DNA of 63,257 bases from Asticcacaulis biprosthecium C19 (GCF_000204015.1 NZ_GL883077.1:697687-760943), one strand, 5' to 3'; numbered from the stretch's first letter, positions 8,641 through 17,607 are shown. Made by a program: numbers and translations. The notes: a model not told the origin generated them from the sequence alone.

Positions 8641-9054
8641 TCAGTGGGCCGTGCCGCTCTTGAGCAGGTTTTCCATCCAATCCATGTCGTCGTCCGACAG
8701 CCCGAAATGGTGGCCGGCTTCGTGGATCAGGATATGGGCGATCAGGTCTTCGAGCGTCACGCCGCCCTCGGCCCATTCATCCAGAATCGGCCGGCGGAAC
8801 AGGTGGATCATCGACGGCATATCGCCGGTCATGGCCTCCAGTTCCGCCGGCCGTCCGGTATAGAGACCGGTCAGTTCGAACGGATCTTCGATGCCCAGTT
8901 CCTGCAACATGTCGGCATTGGGGAAGTCCTCAACGATCACCACGACATCGCGCAGGTGACGGTCAAAAGGATGAGGCAGCTTCTTGAGGGTGCTGCGGGC
9001 GACGATCTCGATATCGTCGAGCGTCGGCGCCTCGCCATAGGATTTGATGGTCAT
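8641..9054 (-). CDS. Zincin-like metallopeptidase family protein
   Basis: This protein of about 137 residues has the zinc motif HEAGHHFGLSDDDM near its C-terminus (HExxH) and matches the small bacterial zincin family once called DUF1025. ATG 9054 overlaps the stop of the 57-residue gene upstream by 4 nt, so it is the third gene of an overlapping trio headed by a zeta-type kinase. The longer frame to 9111 is rejected because of this overlap. The substrate is unknown; a housekeeping role or protease action on the neighbouring pair are both possible. Confidence 0.85.
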   Translation of the reverse strand: MTIKSYGEAPTLDDIEIVARSTLKKLPHPFDRHLRDVVVIVEDFPNADMLQELGIEDPFELTGLYTGRPAELEAMTGDMPSMIHLFRRPILDEWAEGGVTLEDLIAHILIHEAGHHFGLSDDDMDWMENLLKSGTAH

Positions 9055-9224
9055 TCGGCAGCGGTCTGCTTGGTGTCCGGGTGAACCTCGACCGGCTTTT
9101 CGCCATCCCACACAACCCAGTACTGACCGAGCTTGCGCTTGCGGTCGAGGGCGTCCGCCACAGCGTCGCGAAGCGCCGCGGATATCGCGTCAGACTTTTC
9201 CTTGGCGTCGGGTGGCACGGGCAT
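9051..9224 (-). CDS. 57-residue protein between zeta-type kinase and zincin, candidate antitoxin
   Basis: An uninterrupted 58-codon frame runs from ATG 9224 to TGA 9051. The product starts MPVPPDAKEKSDAI and contains RKRKLGQYWVVWDGEKPVEV. Its start overlaps the kinase stop (TGATG) and its stop overlaps the zincin start (ATGA), strong evidence that it is translated. Similar short proteins with a KLGQ..VVW pattern accompany zeta-like kinases in other bacteria, by recollection rather than search. An antitoxin role is an inference from size and position. Confidence 0.72.
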   Translation of the reverse strand: MPVPPDAKEKSDAISAALRDAVADALDRKRKLGQYWVVWDGEKPVEVHPDTKQTAAE

Positions 9225-9796
9225 CAATTTAGACCTGCAAGTCTTTCAAGCTGACGATACACATCATGATCCCGAACAACGAGTGTTTCGCCATACCGCT
9301 GGAAAACCGGATGCGTCAGGAACTCGGTGTTGAGATAGCAATGGCACTCATCAACCTTCATACTATAGTCATTCAGCAAATTTCGCAAACTTCGAGGATA
9401 ACGGCGCTGGATGTCGGCAGTGGGGATATGGTGTCCGCCATGCGCGACACGTTCCGCTACCCGTTGAATAGACATGTCGGCACTGGGCAACGCCAGGTAA
9501 ATGAGTTCCACAGTCCAGCCAGATGCCTGTAGCCTTTCGATCATTCTCAGATAGGCCCGGCCGGACAGGGTGGTCTCGAAGGCAAAATCTCGCCCTTCTG
9601 AAATGCAGATCTCGATCTGTTCGAGGAATAATCGCCCCGCCGCTGCCGCCTGCTTTTCAGGGGCAAACGGCGACAGACCCGACGCGATCATATCCGCGTT
9701 GAGAAAGGTCTCTACCCCGGCGCGCGGCAAGTACTTGAGCGCAAACGTCGTCTTGCCGGCGCCATTGGGTCCCGCGATGACGATACACCGCGGCAT
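9224..9796 (-). CDS. Zeta-toxin family kinase
   Basis: This 190-residue P-loop protein has IAGPNGAGKTTFA (Walker A) at its N-terminus, then FLNADMIASGLSPF and FAFETTLSGR, the pattern of chromosomal zeta-toxin-like ATPases. Classical zeta toxins phosphorylate UDP-N-acetylglucosamine; many chromosomal relatives are uncharacterised. ATG 9796 places the Walker motif right at the start, as in relatives. It heads an overlapping trio with the 57-residue protein and the zincin, and starts 5 nt after the fabI stop, so it may also be read from the fabI transcript. Confidence 0.85.
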   Translation of the reverse strand: MPRCIVIAGPNGAGKTTFALKYLPRAGVETFLNADMIASGLSPFAPEKQAAAAGRLFLEQIEICISEGRDFAFETTLSGRAYLRMIERLQASGWTVELIYLALPSADMSIQRVAERVAHGGHHIPTADIQRRYPRSLRNLLNDYSMKVDECHCYLNTEFLTHPVFQRYGETLVVRDHDVYRQLERLAGLN

Positions 9797-9800
9797 CCGC

Positions 9801-10616
9801 TTACATCTCCATATCGTCGGGGAGGCCGACCACATGGAAGCCGGAATCGACATGGACGACTTCGCCCGTGGTCGTCAGGCTGAGGTCCGAGGCCAGCCAC
9901 AGGGCGGCACCAGCGACGCCTTCCATGGCGGTATCTTCCTTCATCAGCGAGAAGGCCTTGCCCTTGGCGTGCAGAGCGCGGCCGCCGGAGATGCCAGCCA
10001 GGCTGAGGGTGCGCATGGCGCCGGCCGAGATGGCATTGACGCGGATGGCCTTGGGGCCCAGGTCCCGGGCGATATAGCGTGTCGAGGCTTCCAGCGCCGC
10101 CTTGGCGACCCCCATGGTGTTGTAGTTAGGGATGACACGCTCGGATCCGAGATAGGTCATGGTGATCAGAGAGCCGCCATTGGGCATCAGTTCCGCCGCA
10201 CGGCGCGCGCTGTCGACGAAGGAGAAGGCCGACACATTCATGGCCAGCAGGAAGCCTTCGCGGGTGGTGTTCTCAACGAAGGAGCCTTGGAGTTCGTTCT
10301 TGTTGGCGAAAGCAACCGAGTGGATCAGGAAGTCGATCTCGCCGTAGATCTCCTTCAACTGGGCAAAGGCGGTGTCCATTGAGGCATCACTGGTGACGTC
10401 GCATTCGATCAGGTGCTTGACACCGATCGAGTCGGCCAGGGGCTGGACGCGGCGCAGCAGGCTTTCGCCGAGATAGGAGAGGGCGATGTCGGCGCCCTGG
10501 GCGGCCAGTTGGCAGGCAATGCCCCAGGCGATGGACTTGTCATTGGCGACGCCCATAATCAGGCCCTTCTTGCCCTTCATCAGGTCGCCCTTGGGGAAGT
10601 TCCATTCATCGGCCAT
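9801..10616 (-). CDS. fabI: Enoyl-[acyl-carrier-protein] reductase (NADH)
   Basis: This 271-residue short-chain dehydrogenase of the FabI type catalyses the last step of fatty-acid elongation. The N-terminal GLIMGVANDKSIAWGIA is the FabI nucleotide-binding signature, and Y165/K172 in NYNTMGVAKAALEA is the catalytic Tyr-Lys pair. ATG 10616 (MADEWNFPKGD) gives the usual length; the open frame to 10733 crosses a palindromic repeat and is rejected. It lies downstream of fabA-fabB on the same strand but after a 189-bp gap with hairpins, so it may have its own promoter. FabI is the target of triclosan-type inhibitors. Confidence 0.95.
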   Translation of the reverse strand: MADEWNFPKGDLMKGKKGLIMGVANDKSIAWGIACQLAAQGADIALSYLGESLLRRVQPLADSIGVKHLIECDVTSDASMDTAFAQLKEIYGEIDFLIHSVAFANKNELQGSFVENTTREGFLLAMNVSAFSFVDSARRAAELMPNGGSLITMTYLGSERVIPNYNTMGVAKAALEASTRYIARDLGPKAIRVNAISAGAMRTLSLAGISGGRALHAKGKAFSLMKEDTAMEGVAGAALWLASDLSLTTTGEVVHVDSGFHVVGLPDDMEM

Positions 10617-10644
10617 CGTCGTCGTCCTTGTGCTCAGGTGGAGG

Positions 10645-10705
10645 CGGCATGACCCCTCCACCACTTCGTGGTCCCCCTCCCCATGACATGGGGAGGAGAG
10701 GCCGT
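10645..10705. repeat. Palindromic repeat fragment between fabI and fabB
   Basis: Two adjacent hairpins are visible: CCACCAC/GTGGT and CCTCCCCAT-GAC-ATGGGGAGG. The CCCCTCC-rich text resembles the ends of the longer palindromes at 29368, 57403 and 59452, so this looks like a short member of the same family. Confidence 0.5.
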
Positions 10706-10805
10706 TAAGAGCAAATAACGCGCGCAAAAGCAAGCCGTTCTGCCGTCAAGAAGGCCAGCTTCGCTTTGGGACGCCCACAGTTGGGGTGGAAGGGCGCGTG
10801 TAAAC

Positions 10806-12029
10806 CTACAGGTCTTCGCGGCTGAGGATGATCGAGCCGTTGGTGCCGCCAAAGCCGAACGAGTTCGACATGGCCGTGCCGATCTTTCCGTCATAACGCT
10901 GGCGCAGGATCGGCATGCCGTCGAATTCCGGATCGAGGTTCTCGATATGGGCGCTCTCGGCGGCGAAATCGTTCTGCATCATCAGCAGGCAGTAGATGGC
11001 TTCCTGGGCGCCGGCAGCCCCCAGCGAGTGACCCGTCAGGGACTTGGTCGAGGATACCATCGGGCCGTTGTCACCGAAGACATTGCGAACCGCGCCCATC
11101 TCCTTGGAGTCGCCCACCGGCGTCGAAGTGCCGTGCGGATTGAGATAATCGATCTTGCGGCCACCGGCCTCGGCCAGGGCCAGCCTCATGCAGCGCTCGG
11201 CGCCTTCACCCGATGGCGCGACCATGTCATAGCCATCGCTATTGGCGGCGTAGCCGACGATTTCGGCGACAATATTGGCGCCGCGCGCCTTGGCGTGTTC
11301 GTACGCCTCGACCACCACCAGGCCGGCCCCGCCGGCGATGACGAAGCCGTCGCGGTCGCGGTCATAAGCTCGTGAGGCGACCGCCGGGCGGTCGTTGAAA
11401 TTGCTCGACATGGCGCCCATGGCATCGAACATGTCCGACAGGGTCCAGTCCAGTTCTTCCGTGCCGCCGGCAAAGATGATGTCCTGCTTGCCCATCTGAA
11501 TCTGTTCGGCGGCGGCGCCGATGCAGTGCACCGACGTGGCGCAGGCCGACGAGATCGAATAGTTGATGCCGCGGATTTCGAACCAGGTCGCGAGCGTCGC
11601 CGAGGGACCGGAGGACATCGCTTTGGGCACGGCGAAGGGCCCGATGCGCTTGGGCGAGTTCTTTTCACGCGTGGTGTCGGCGGCTTCGACGATGGCGCGG
11701 GTCGAAGGCCCGCCCGAACCGAAGATGATGCCGGTGCGTTCGTGCGAGATTTCGGACTTTTCCAGGCCCGAGGCGGCGATCGCCTGTTCCATGGCGATGT
11801 GGCCATAAGCGGTGCCGGGCGCCAGGAAGCGGGCGGCGCGGCGGTCGACCAGCTTGGTCCAGTCCTCGATCTTCGGCGCGGCGTGGACCTGGCACTTGAA
11901 GCCCAGGCGGGCATAATCTTCGGCAGCCACGATGCCGGAACGCGCCTCGCGCAGGGATCTGGTGACGTCCTCGACACCGTTGCCGATGGAGGAGACGATT
12001 CCCATGCCGGTAATGACGACTCTACGCAT
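10806..12029 (-). CDS. fabB: 3-oxoacyl-[acyl-carrier-protein] synthase I
   Basis: This 407-residue ketosynthase has the catalytic Cys163 in [12 protein letters not shown], followed by [11 protein letters not shown] and [11 protein letters not shown], which supply the two active-site His. The N-terminus [14 protein letters not shown] is typical, so ATG 12029 is preferred to 12050. Together with FabA just upstream it forms the classical pair that makes unsaturated fatty acids anaerobically. It is on the same strand as fabA with a 48-bp gap, a likely operon. Confidence 0.95.
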   Translation of the reverse strand: MRRVVITGMGIVSSIGNGVEDVTRSLREARSGIVAAEDYARLGFKCQVHAAPKIEDWTKLVDRRAARFLAPGTAYGHIAMEQAIAASGLEKSEISHERTGIIFGSGGPSTRAIVEAADTTREKNSPKRIGPFAVPKAMSSGPSATLATWFEIRGINYSISSACATSVHCIGAAAEQIQMGKQDIIFAGGTEELDWTLSDMFDAMGAMSSNFNDRPAVASRAYDRDRDGFVIAGGAGLVVVEAYEHAKARGANIVAEIVGYAANSDGYDMVAPSGEGAERCMRLALAEAGGRKIDYLNPHGTSTPVGDSKEMGAVRNVFGDNGPMVSSTKSLTGHSLGAAGAQEAIYCLLMMQNDFAAESAHIENLDPEFDGMPILRQRYDGKIGTAMSNSFGFGGTNGSIILSREDL

Positions 12030-12077
12030 GCCTAGTCCTTGCAATCCCACCAGTTCTCTTATGACGCGGACGGGGCT

Positions 12078-12596
12078 TTAGCCCAGGTCCTTGGCGTCGA
12101 ACAACCCAACCCTGAGCCCCGACGCCGCATAGATAAGCTTGCCATCGGCTTCGACAACCCCGTCGCCGATGCCCATAATCAACTTGCCCGACATGACGCG
12201 CTTCATATCGATCTTATAGGTCACTTTTTTGACATCGGGGGTCACCTGGCCGGTGAACTTGACGTCGCCCACCCCTAAGGCGCGGCCGCGGCCGGCATTG
12301 CCGCGCCAGCCGAGATAGAAGCCGACCAACTGCCACATGGCGTCCAGACCCAGACAGCCCGGCATGACCGGATCGCCAATAAAGTGGCAGGCGAAGAACC
12401 ACAGGTCGGGATGAATATCCAGTTCGGCTTCGATATAGCCCTTGCCGTGGGTGCCGCCGTTGTCGGTGATCTGAAGAATTCGATCGAACATCAGCATCGG
12501 TGGTGCCGGCAGTTGGGCATTGCCCGGGCCGAACATCTCACCGCGCCCGCAGGCCAGCAGGGCTTCGTAGTCAAACGCGTTGGGGCGATCCGTCAT
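12078..12596 (-). CDS. fabA: 3-hydroxydecanoyl-ACP dehydratase/isomerase
   Basis: This 172-residue protein is highly typical of Fab[13 protein letters not shown], the catalytic His71 in [14 protein letters not shown], and Asp85 in [18 protein letters not shown]. It introduces the cis double bond that FabB then elongates. ATG 12596 ([20 protein letters not shown]) is preferred because relatives have short N-termini and a GGAG lies 10 nt upstream. ATG 12614 would add six residues. Confidence 0.95.
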   Translation of the reverse strand: MTDRPNAFDYEALLACGRGEMFGPGNAQLPAPPMLMFDRILQITDNGGTHGKGYIEAELDIHPDLWFFACHFIGDPVMPGCLGLDAMWQLVGFYLGWRGNAGRGRALGVGDVKFTGQVTPDVKKVTYKIDMKRVMSGKLIMGIGDGVVEADGKLIYAASGLRVGLFDAKDLG

Positions 12597-12730
12597 CCGT
12601 TCAATGGGCTCCATATTACGTACCCACGCTCCCCGTAAGCGCGATCACGATCTGTAACTTAATTGGACAGTGCGTTACACGACGCCGCGCCACGGCTCAA
12701 TTGTTTTTTTATCTGGCGTTTTTTGGGCGC

Positions 12731-13321
12731 TTATCTTTCGGCCAGCGGATTGGGCCGGGCGCAGACCGCTGTCGTCTGGGTTCCCCACAGAACAGTCTTC
12801 GGTGCCCACCCGGTCTGGCCGGCGACCGAAATCTTGCACCAGTCGTCTTTGCAGGTTTCGATGGTGGCGATGCTGCGCGGCCGTACGATCGCTCTGACAT
12901 CCGCATCGGCCTTGGGGTCGGTGCGAATCTCCAGCTTCTGGGTCGGGGTGATGACGTTGCGCGGCGACCGCAGCATGCTTTTCTTCACCCAGGCCACGCC
13001 ACCCGCCGGATCGCAGATCAGCCGCCAGTCGCGGGTCTCGGAAATGATCTGCACCGGCACGCCCGCTTTGCGATAGGTCCAGACCTTGCGGTTGTCGAGA
13101 CTCGGACCATTACGGGCATTGACCTCGTTCTTGCCCAGCATGGCCCAGCGCGGCACGACGGCCTTGGAGGGGGTATCATATTCCACCGGGTCAGCCGCCT
13201 GCGCCGGCACAGCCAGCATGGCCAGCAGGGCGAAAGCCGCTGCGGCATGGCAAAAACGGTCGGGAAGGGCTTGAACTGACTGGGTCAACGCGTTTATGTC
13301 GGGGCGGCGGTTGTCAAACAT
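12731..13321 (-). CDS. Secreted SH3-domain protein
   Basis: This 196-residue protein has a hydrophobic export segment (FALLAMLAVPAQAADP) after a longish N-terminus. Two bacterial SH3-like repeats follow: VNARNGPSLDNRKVWTYRKAG with DWRLICDPAGGVAWVKKSML, then LEIRTDPKADADVRAIVRP with DDWCKISVAGQTGWAPKTVLWG. Such domains usually bind cell-wall or protein ligands. It is divergent from the 2-hydroxyacid dehydrogenase gene. The true start may be an internal codon nearer the signal peptide. Confidence 0.8.
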   Translation of the reverse strand: MFDNRRPDINALTQSVQALPDRFCHAAAAFALLAMLAVPAQAADPVEYDTPSKAVVPRWAMLGKNEVNARNGPSLDNRKVWTYRKAGVPVQIISETRDWRLICDPAGGVAWVKKSMLRSPRNVITPTQKLEIRTDPKADADVRAIVRPRSIATIETCKDDWCKISVAGQTGWAPKTVLWGTQTTAVCARPNPLAER

Positions 13322-13504
13322 GGCTTGGATAAGCTGGGGGCGCCGGATCGGACGCCGTGTCGCGTGCCATTCTTGGCGGGCAAGGTTCAGATTTGGTTAA
13401 CCCAAAGATAATTTAGCCGACCACATGCACAAAGCATCATCGCTTCCGCCGGTCTCGGGAAAGGATCGGTTACGGGCGCGGTGAAAAAGATATAAAAGGC
13501 TTTC

Positions 13505-14491
13505 ATGAGCGCTGCGAAACTCAAGGTGGTCCTCACCGTCAAGTTGCCGGAACCGGTGGAAACACGGATGCGGGAGCTGTTCAACACCACCCTGTGGTAC
13601 GACCTGTCGCAGATGCCACGCGACAAGCTGCTACAGGCGGCTCAGGACTGCGACGTCCTGGTGACGTCGATCAACGACCGCATCGATGCCGAATTCTTCG
13701 ACGCCGCCCCGGAGCGGCTGAAGATGATCGCCAATTTCGGCGTCGGCTACGACCATATCGACGTGGTCAAGGGTGCTGAAAAAGGCATCATCATCACAAA
13801 CACCCCGGGTGTGCTGACCGAAGACACCGCCGAAATGACCATGGGCCTGATCCTCGCCGTCTCCCGCCGCTTCGTTGAAGGCGCTGAGATCGTGCAGAGG
13901 GGCGAGTTCTCGGCCTGGTCGCCGACATTCCTGCTGGGCCGCCGCGTCTATGGCAAGCGCTTAGGCATCATCGGCATGGGCCGCATCGGCCAGGCCCTGG
14001 CGCGCCGTGCGCGCGCCTTTGGCATGAGCGTCCACTATCACAACCGAAAGCCGGTCTCGGCACGCATCTCGGACGAGCTGGGCGCCACCTACTGGGACGA
14101 CCTGGACCAGATGCTGTCGCGCATGGACGTGATTTCGATCAACGCACCTGGTGGGTCCAGCACCTATCACATGCTGAACGCTGAACGCTTGGCAAAGCTC
14201 CAGCCGCACGCCCTGCTGGTCAATACGGCGCGCGGTCAGATCGTCGACGAACAGGCCCTGGCGGCCATGTTGCGTGAAAAGCGTATCGCCGGTGTCGGGC
14301 TGGACGTCTATGAGCGTGAGCCGGCGATTAATCCGGAGCTGATAGGTTTGCCCAACGCTATCCTGCTGCCGCACATGGCGTCGTCGACGATCGAAGCGCG
14401 GACGGACATGGGCGACCGGGTCATCCTGAATGTGAAGACCTTCCAGGACGGCCATCGGCCACCGGATAGGGTTATTCCGGCCATGCTGTGA
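13505..14491 (+). CDS. D-2-hydroxyacid dehydrogenase (glyoxylate/hydroxypyruvate reductase type)
   Basis: This 328-residue NAD(P)-dependent enzyme has the Rossmann motif LGIIGMGRIGQALARRARAF, the substrate and catalytic elements NTARGQIVDE (Arg), GLDVYEREP and LLPHMASSTIEAR (His), and an N-terminal NFGVGYDHID. It fits the D-glycerate dehydrogenase branch. The probable reaction is reduction of glyoxylate or hydroxypyruvate, but 2-hydroxyacid specificity cannot be read from sequence. It is transcribed divergently from the SH3 gene. Confidence 0.88.
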   Translation: MSAAKLKVVLTVKLPEPVETRMRELFNTTLWYDLSQMPRDKLLQAAQDCDVLVTSINDRIDAEFFDAAPERLKMIANFGVGYDHIDVVKGAEKGIIITNTPGVLTEDTAEMTMGLILAVSRRFVEGAEIVQRGEFSAWSPTFLLGRRVYGKRLGIIGMGRIGQALARRARAFGMSVHYHNRKPVSARISDELGATYWDDLDQMLSRMDVISINAPGGSSTYHMLNAERLAKLQPHALLVNTARGQIVDEQALAAMLREKRIAGVGLDVYEREPAINPELIGLPNAILLPHMASSTIEARTDMGDRVILNVKTFQDGHRPPDRVIPAML

Positions 14492-14530
14492 GGCCCGGAA
14501 AGTTTTTCACAGGATTCGGAAAATAAGCAC

Positions 14531-14560
14531 TTGCGCGCTGTCGGGCCTTCTGGCTATAAG
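14531..14560 (+). promoter_or_regulatory. Promoter of tRNA-Gly
   Basis: TTGCGC (14531-14536) and TATAAG (14555-14560) are spaced by 18 bp and followed by a GC-rich stretch (GCGCGCCTC) typical of stable-RNA promoters. The tRNA starts 42 bp downstream. Confidence 0.6.
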
Positions 14561-14602
14561 GCGCGCCTCTCCGGCGGGTTTCTCCCGCGTTTACGGACAT
14601 GA

Positions 14603-14677
<75 letters not shown>

Positions 14678-14820
14678 ATTCCTCCTGACATTTCAAAACC
14701 GTCGCGTTTTGACGCTTTTGCTCGCAACGCTGTCGTCAGCACACGGACCATGTCGTGCCGCCGTTCAACAGGACCGGCCGCGGCAAATGCCGTGCTCTTC
14801 GACTTGCTGTAGGTGAGGTT

Positions 14821-16728
14821 CTAACCCGCCGGCATCGACTTCAATTGCTGCGCCGCCCAGGCGTGACCGCCCTTGCCCGCAAGGTCGTACCAGTACCGCG
14901 CCGATTTTAAATCCACCGGGCCGCCCAGCCCGTTTTGCTGCATCATTCCGACATTGGCCATGGCGTTGACATCACCGCGACGCGCCCCGGCATCGAACCA
15001 TTGCCGCGCCTTGACCAGGTCCTTGGTCACGCCGGTGCCGTTGTAGTAGAGGGTTCCCAGGGAGGTCATGCCACCGGCATCGCCGGCCGCGGCCGCCTTT
15101 TCATACCATTCCCGCGCCAGGTTGGCGTCCTTGGGCTGCAGCAGGCCCTGTTCCGCCATCAGGCCCAGGCTGTTCATGGCCGGGGCATAGCCCATGTCGG
15201 CGGCGCGCTTGAACCAGCCACGCGCCAGGATATAGTCCTGGTCACCGGCCTGACCATAAAAGGCCATGCCGCCAAGCGCTGCCGTCGAATAGGGTGAGCC
15301 CTTTGCGGCGGCCTTTTCGTACCAGGCCTTGGCCAGGGCCGGGTCCTGCGGATGTCCGCCGCGCCCGTAGCTGTAGAAGATGCCGACATACTCCATGGCC
15401 TCGGCATTGCCGAGTGCTGCCGCACTCAGCAGCCACGGCCGGGCAGCTTGATCACCCGCCGGATCCTGGCCGCCCTTGTTGGCGATCATTGCGAGCTGGA
15501 ACATGCCCTGGGCGCTGCCGGCATCGGCGGCCTTCTTGAACCACTGTTCGGCCAGTTCGAAACTGGAACCGGCCAGGTAGCCGCGGCCCAGATTGACCAT
15601 CATCCGACGGTTCTTGGGGTTGGAGTCGACCGCTTGCTGGCACACCGAGACGGCATCGGCCGAGACGATGCTGGCAAAGGCCATGTAGCCGTTGGCGGCC
15701 GGCCGGTCGTCGTCGAACTGTCCGCCCGCCTTGGCGTCGCACAGGGTTTCCGACACGGAGGTCAGGGCCGGCGCCAGGCCGGCGTCGAACGAGGTCGGGT
15801 TGCGCGAGATGTTGCAGAGCGGTGCGCCCAGCCGAGTGCGGGCCATTTCTGCGAATTCGCCGTTGGGGTATTTGTTGAGATAGGCGCGATAGTCGCCGCA
15901 GTCCTTGGCCGAGGCCCAGAAGGTCTGTTCGATCGATTCGGGCTGGGTCACCACCTGGGGGGCGGTGACATTGATGTTCACCGTGCAGCCGGCCAGGCAG
16001 ATGACGTCATAGATGCGGTTGTTCGACCACGGGCGCTGCTTGCGGCCGGTCTGTTTCGACACCTCGATCTGGACGGCGTCGAAGACCTGGGTGACGCTGA
16101 GACCTGGCTTGACCATCTCACGGGCCAGGACAGGCGCGTAGACGCCCACCGAGGCGATATCGCCGAGATCCGTGGCATAGGCCACCAGGGTGTTGGGCTC
16201 GGCCGCCACGGCGACCAGGCCCTTGGTGCCGGCCTTGCCGAGGCTGGGGGTATTGCGGCAGGCGTCGACGACGATGATCACCGCCGAGGCATCGGTGCGC
16301 GACATCTGGTTGACCAGGTCGCTGAGCTTGATGCCTGAGGCCGGCAGGTCGGCGACCACCTGGACATCGGCATCGATCCCCAGCAGGTAGTTGTCGCCCT
16401 TTTCATCGGTCGGGTCGGCCATGCCGTGGCCGGTATAGTAGATAAAGCCGATGGCGCCGGGGGAAGCGGCCAGCTTACGACGGAAGTCCTTCAGCGTGGT
16501 CTGCAGGCCGCCCAGATTGACATTGCGCACGGTGGTGACCTCAAACCCGACCTTCTTCAGCGCGCCGGTGACCTGGGAGGCTTCCTTGTCGGTGTCGGGC
16601 AGAGGCGTCAGGTGGGTGTAACCGACCTGGTTGATGACCAGGGCGAACTTGGCGGGTTCGGCGGCATGGGCGACGGTGCCCAAACACCATAGCGTGAAAG
16701 CGGCCACAAGGCTCAACCACAGCTTCAT
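14821..16728 (-). CDS. Secreted caspase-fold (C14) protein with Sel1 repeats
   Basis: This 635-residue protein has a signal peptide (MKLWLSLVAAFTLWCLGTVAHA). A caspase p20-like domain follows at about 26-270, with the His/Cys dyad H101 (YYTGHGM) and C157 (VVDACRN). After a linker, about seven Sel1-like repeats run from about residue 395 to the end, for example AEQWFKKAADAGSAQGMFQL, AKAWYEKAAAKGS and AREWYEKAAAAGD. Orthocaspases cleave after basic residues and serve in stress or cell-death functions; here export suggests the periplasm. Sel1 repeats are protein-binding scaffolds. ATG 16728 is chosen because it starts the signal peptide; the frame to 16821 has no export signal. Confidence 0.88.
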   Translation of the reverse strand: MKLWLSLVAAFTLWCLGTVAHAAEPAKFALVINQVGYTHLTPLPDTDKEASQVTGALKKVGFEVTTVRNVNLGGLQTTLKDFRRKLAASPGAIGFIYYTGHGMADPTDEKGDNYLLGIDADVQVVADLPASGIKLSDLVNQMSRTDASAVIIVVDACRNTPSLGKAGTKGLVAVAAEPNTLVAYATDLGDIASVGVYAPVLAREMVKPGLSVTQVFDAVQIEVSKQTGRKQRPWSNNRIYDVICLAGCTVNINVTAPQVVTQPESIEQTFWASAKDCGDYRAYLNKYPNGEFAEMARTRLGAPLCNISRNPTSFDAGLAPALTSVSETLCDAKAGGQFDDDRPAANGYMAFASIVSADAVSVCQQAVDSNPKNRRMMVNLGRGYLAGSSFELAEQWFKKAADAGSAQGMFQLAMIANKGGQDPAGDQAARPWLLSAAALGNAEAMEYVGIFYSYGRGGHPQDPALAKAWYEKAAAKGSPYSTAALGGMAFYGQAGDQDYILARGWFKRAADMGYAPAMNSLGLMAEQGLLQPKDANLAREWYEKAAAAGDAGGMTSLGTLYYNGTGVTKDLVKARQWFDAGARRGDVNAMANVGMMQQNGLGGPVDLKSARYWYDLAGKGGHAWAAQQLKSMPAG

Positions 16729-16827
16729 CCCTGTACTCCCCTTTTTTAGTCCGCTATTCCATGAACCTTTGAAATGTGGTGCCACAAATGGGGTCTGGAT
16801 ACAAGTTACAGCCTTTGTCACCTTGAC

Positions 16828-16855
16828 TCGGAAATGTTATTTATGTACCAAAATA
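16828..16855. promoter_or_regulatory. Inverted-repeat operator before the RHH-like gene
   Basis: ATGTTATTT and AAATAACAT form a perfect 9-bp inverted repeat with a 9-nt spacer, ending about 3 nt before ATG 16858. It sits just after a TTGACT/TTGTCA region that could be the -35. Autorepression by the small downstream protein is plausible. The palindrome would also overlap a start at 16843, which favours ATG 16858. Confidence 0.5.
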
Positions 16856-16857
16856 AC

Positions 16858-17103
16858 ATGAAGCAGGTTGAACGTGTCCAGACCGGCGTGCGCATTGAGG
16901 CGCGATTGCTGAAAGTTTTAAAGGCGGTGGCGGAGCTGCGCGACATCAGCCTGGGTGACCTGATTGAGGGCATCGCCCTGCATGCCTTCGAAGGCAAGAC
17001 GCCCTTTGGCGAGGACACATTGCAACACATTGCCGCTCTGAAAGCTGTCTATGGCCTGGATCTGACAGCCGACGATGCCCACAAGCTGCGGGAAGAAACA
17101 TGA
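16858..17103 (+). CDS. Small ribbon-helix-helix-like protein
   Basis: This 81-residue protein begins MKQVERVQTGVRIEARLLKV, followed by AELRDISLGDLIEGIALHAF, a strand-helix-helix pattern compatible with an RHH DNA-binding fold. It ends ALKAVYGLDLTADDAHKLRE. It overlaps the next gene by 4 nt (ATGA), so the two are translationally coupled. DNA binding is an inference from the pattern and from the palindrome just upstream. A toxin-antitoxin-like arrangement is possible but unproven. Confidence 0.65.
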   Translation: MKQVERVQTGVRIEARLLKVLKAVAELRDISLGDLIEGIALHAFEGKTPFGEDTLQHIAALKAVYGLDLTADDAHKLREET

Positions 17104-17537
17104 CGCCGTTCGACAGCGAAGCTGATTTGCAGGCTCTCGCCGATAGGTTTTTGGACCATTCCCTGCCCGCCGACCTGTGGCGGCATGACGCCCACTGTCT
17201 GGTTACGGCGTGGTTACTGCTGCGCCGGCCGGAGATCGATCTGAAGGCGGAATTGCCAGATTTGATCCGGGCGTACAATGTCGCCACCGGTGGTCAGAAC
17301 ACGGACAGTTCGGGTTATCACCACACCATCACTCTGTTTTACCTCGATGCCATTTCCGCTTTCATGGCGGGACCGGATACGACGGATGCGGCGGCGGCCT
17401 GCCGCGCCATGCTGGCGTCAGACATCGGTGATAAGGATTATCCACTGCGATTCTATAGCCGCGACCGGCTGTTTTCGCGGGAGGCGCGGTTGGGGTGGTG
17501 CGAGCCGGACCTTCAGGTGCGTGCTGTCCACGCGTAA
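17100..17537 (+). CDS. Uncharacterised 145-residue protein coupled to the RHH-like gene
   Basis: This soluble acidic protein has DLWRHDAHCLVTAWLLL, IRAYNVATGGQNTDSSGYHH and TITLFYLDAISAF. The pattern of an early His/Trp segment followed by NTDSSGYHHT recalls an uncharacterised family seen widely in proteobacteria. It is 4 nt overlapped with the upstream gene. No catalytic assignment can be made; the conserved His and Asp residues could bind a metal. Confidence 0.65.
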   Translation: MTPFDSEADLQALADRFLDHSLPADLWRHDAHCLVTAWLLLRRPEIDLKAELPDLIRAYNVATGGQNTDSSGYHHTITLFYLDAISAFMAGPDTTDAAAACRAMLASDIGDKDYPLRFYSRDRLFSREARLGWCEPDLQVRAVHA

Positions 17538-17607
17538 GGTCGCGTAAAGATACTTGCCTTCAATAAGGGAGTGCGGGAGTATGTCGCGCTTGATCTAGGG
17601 GGGTATC

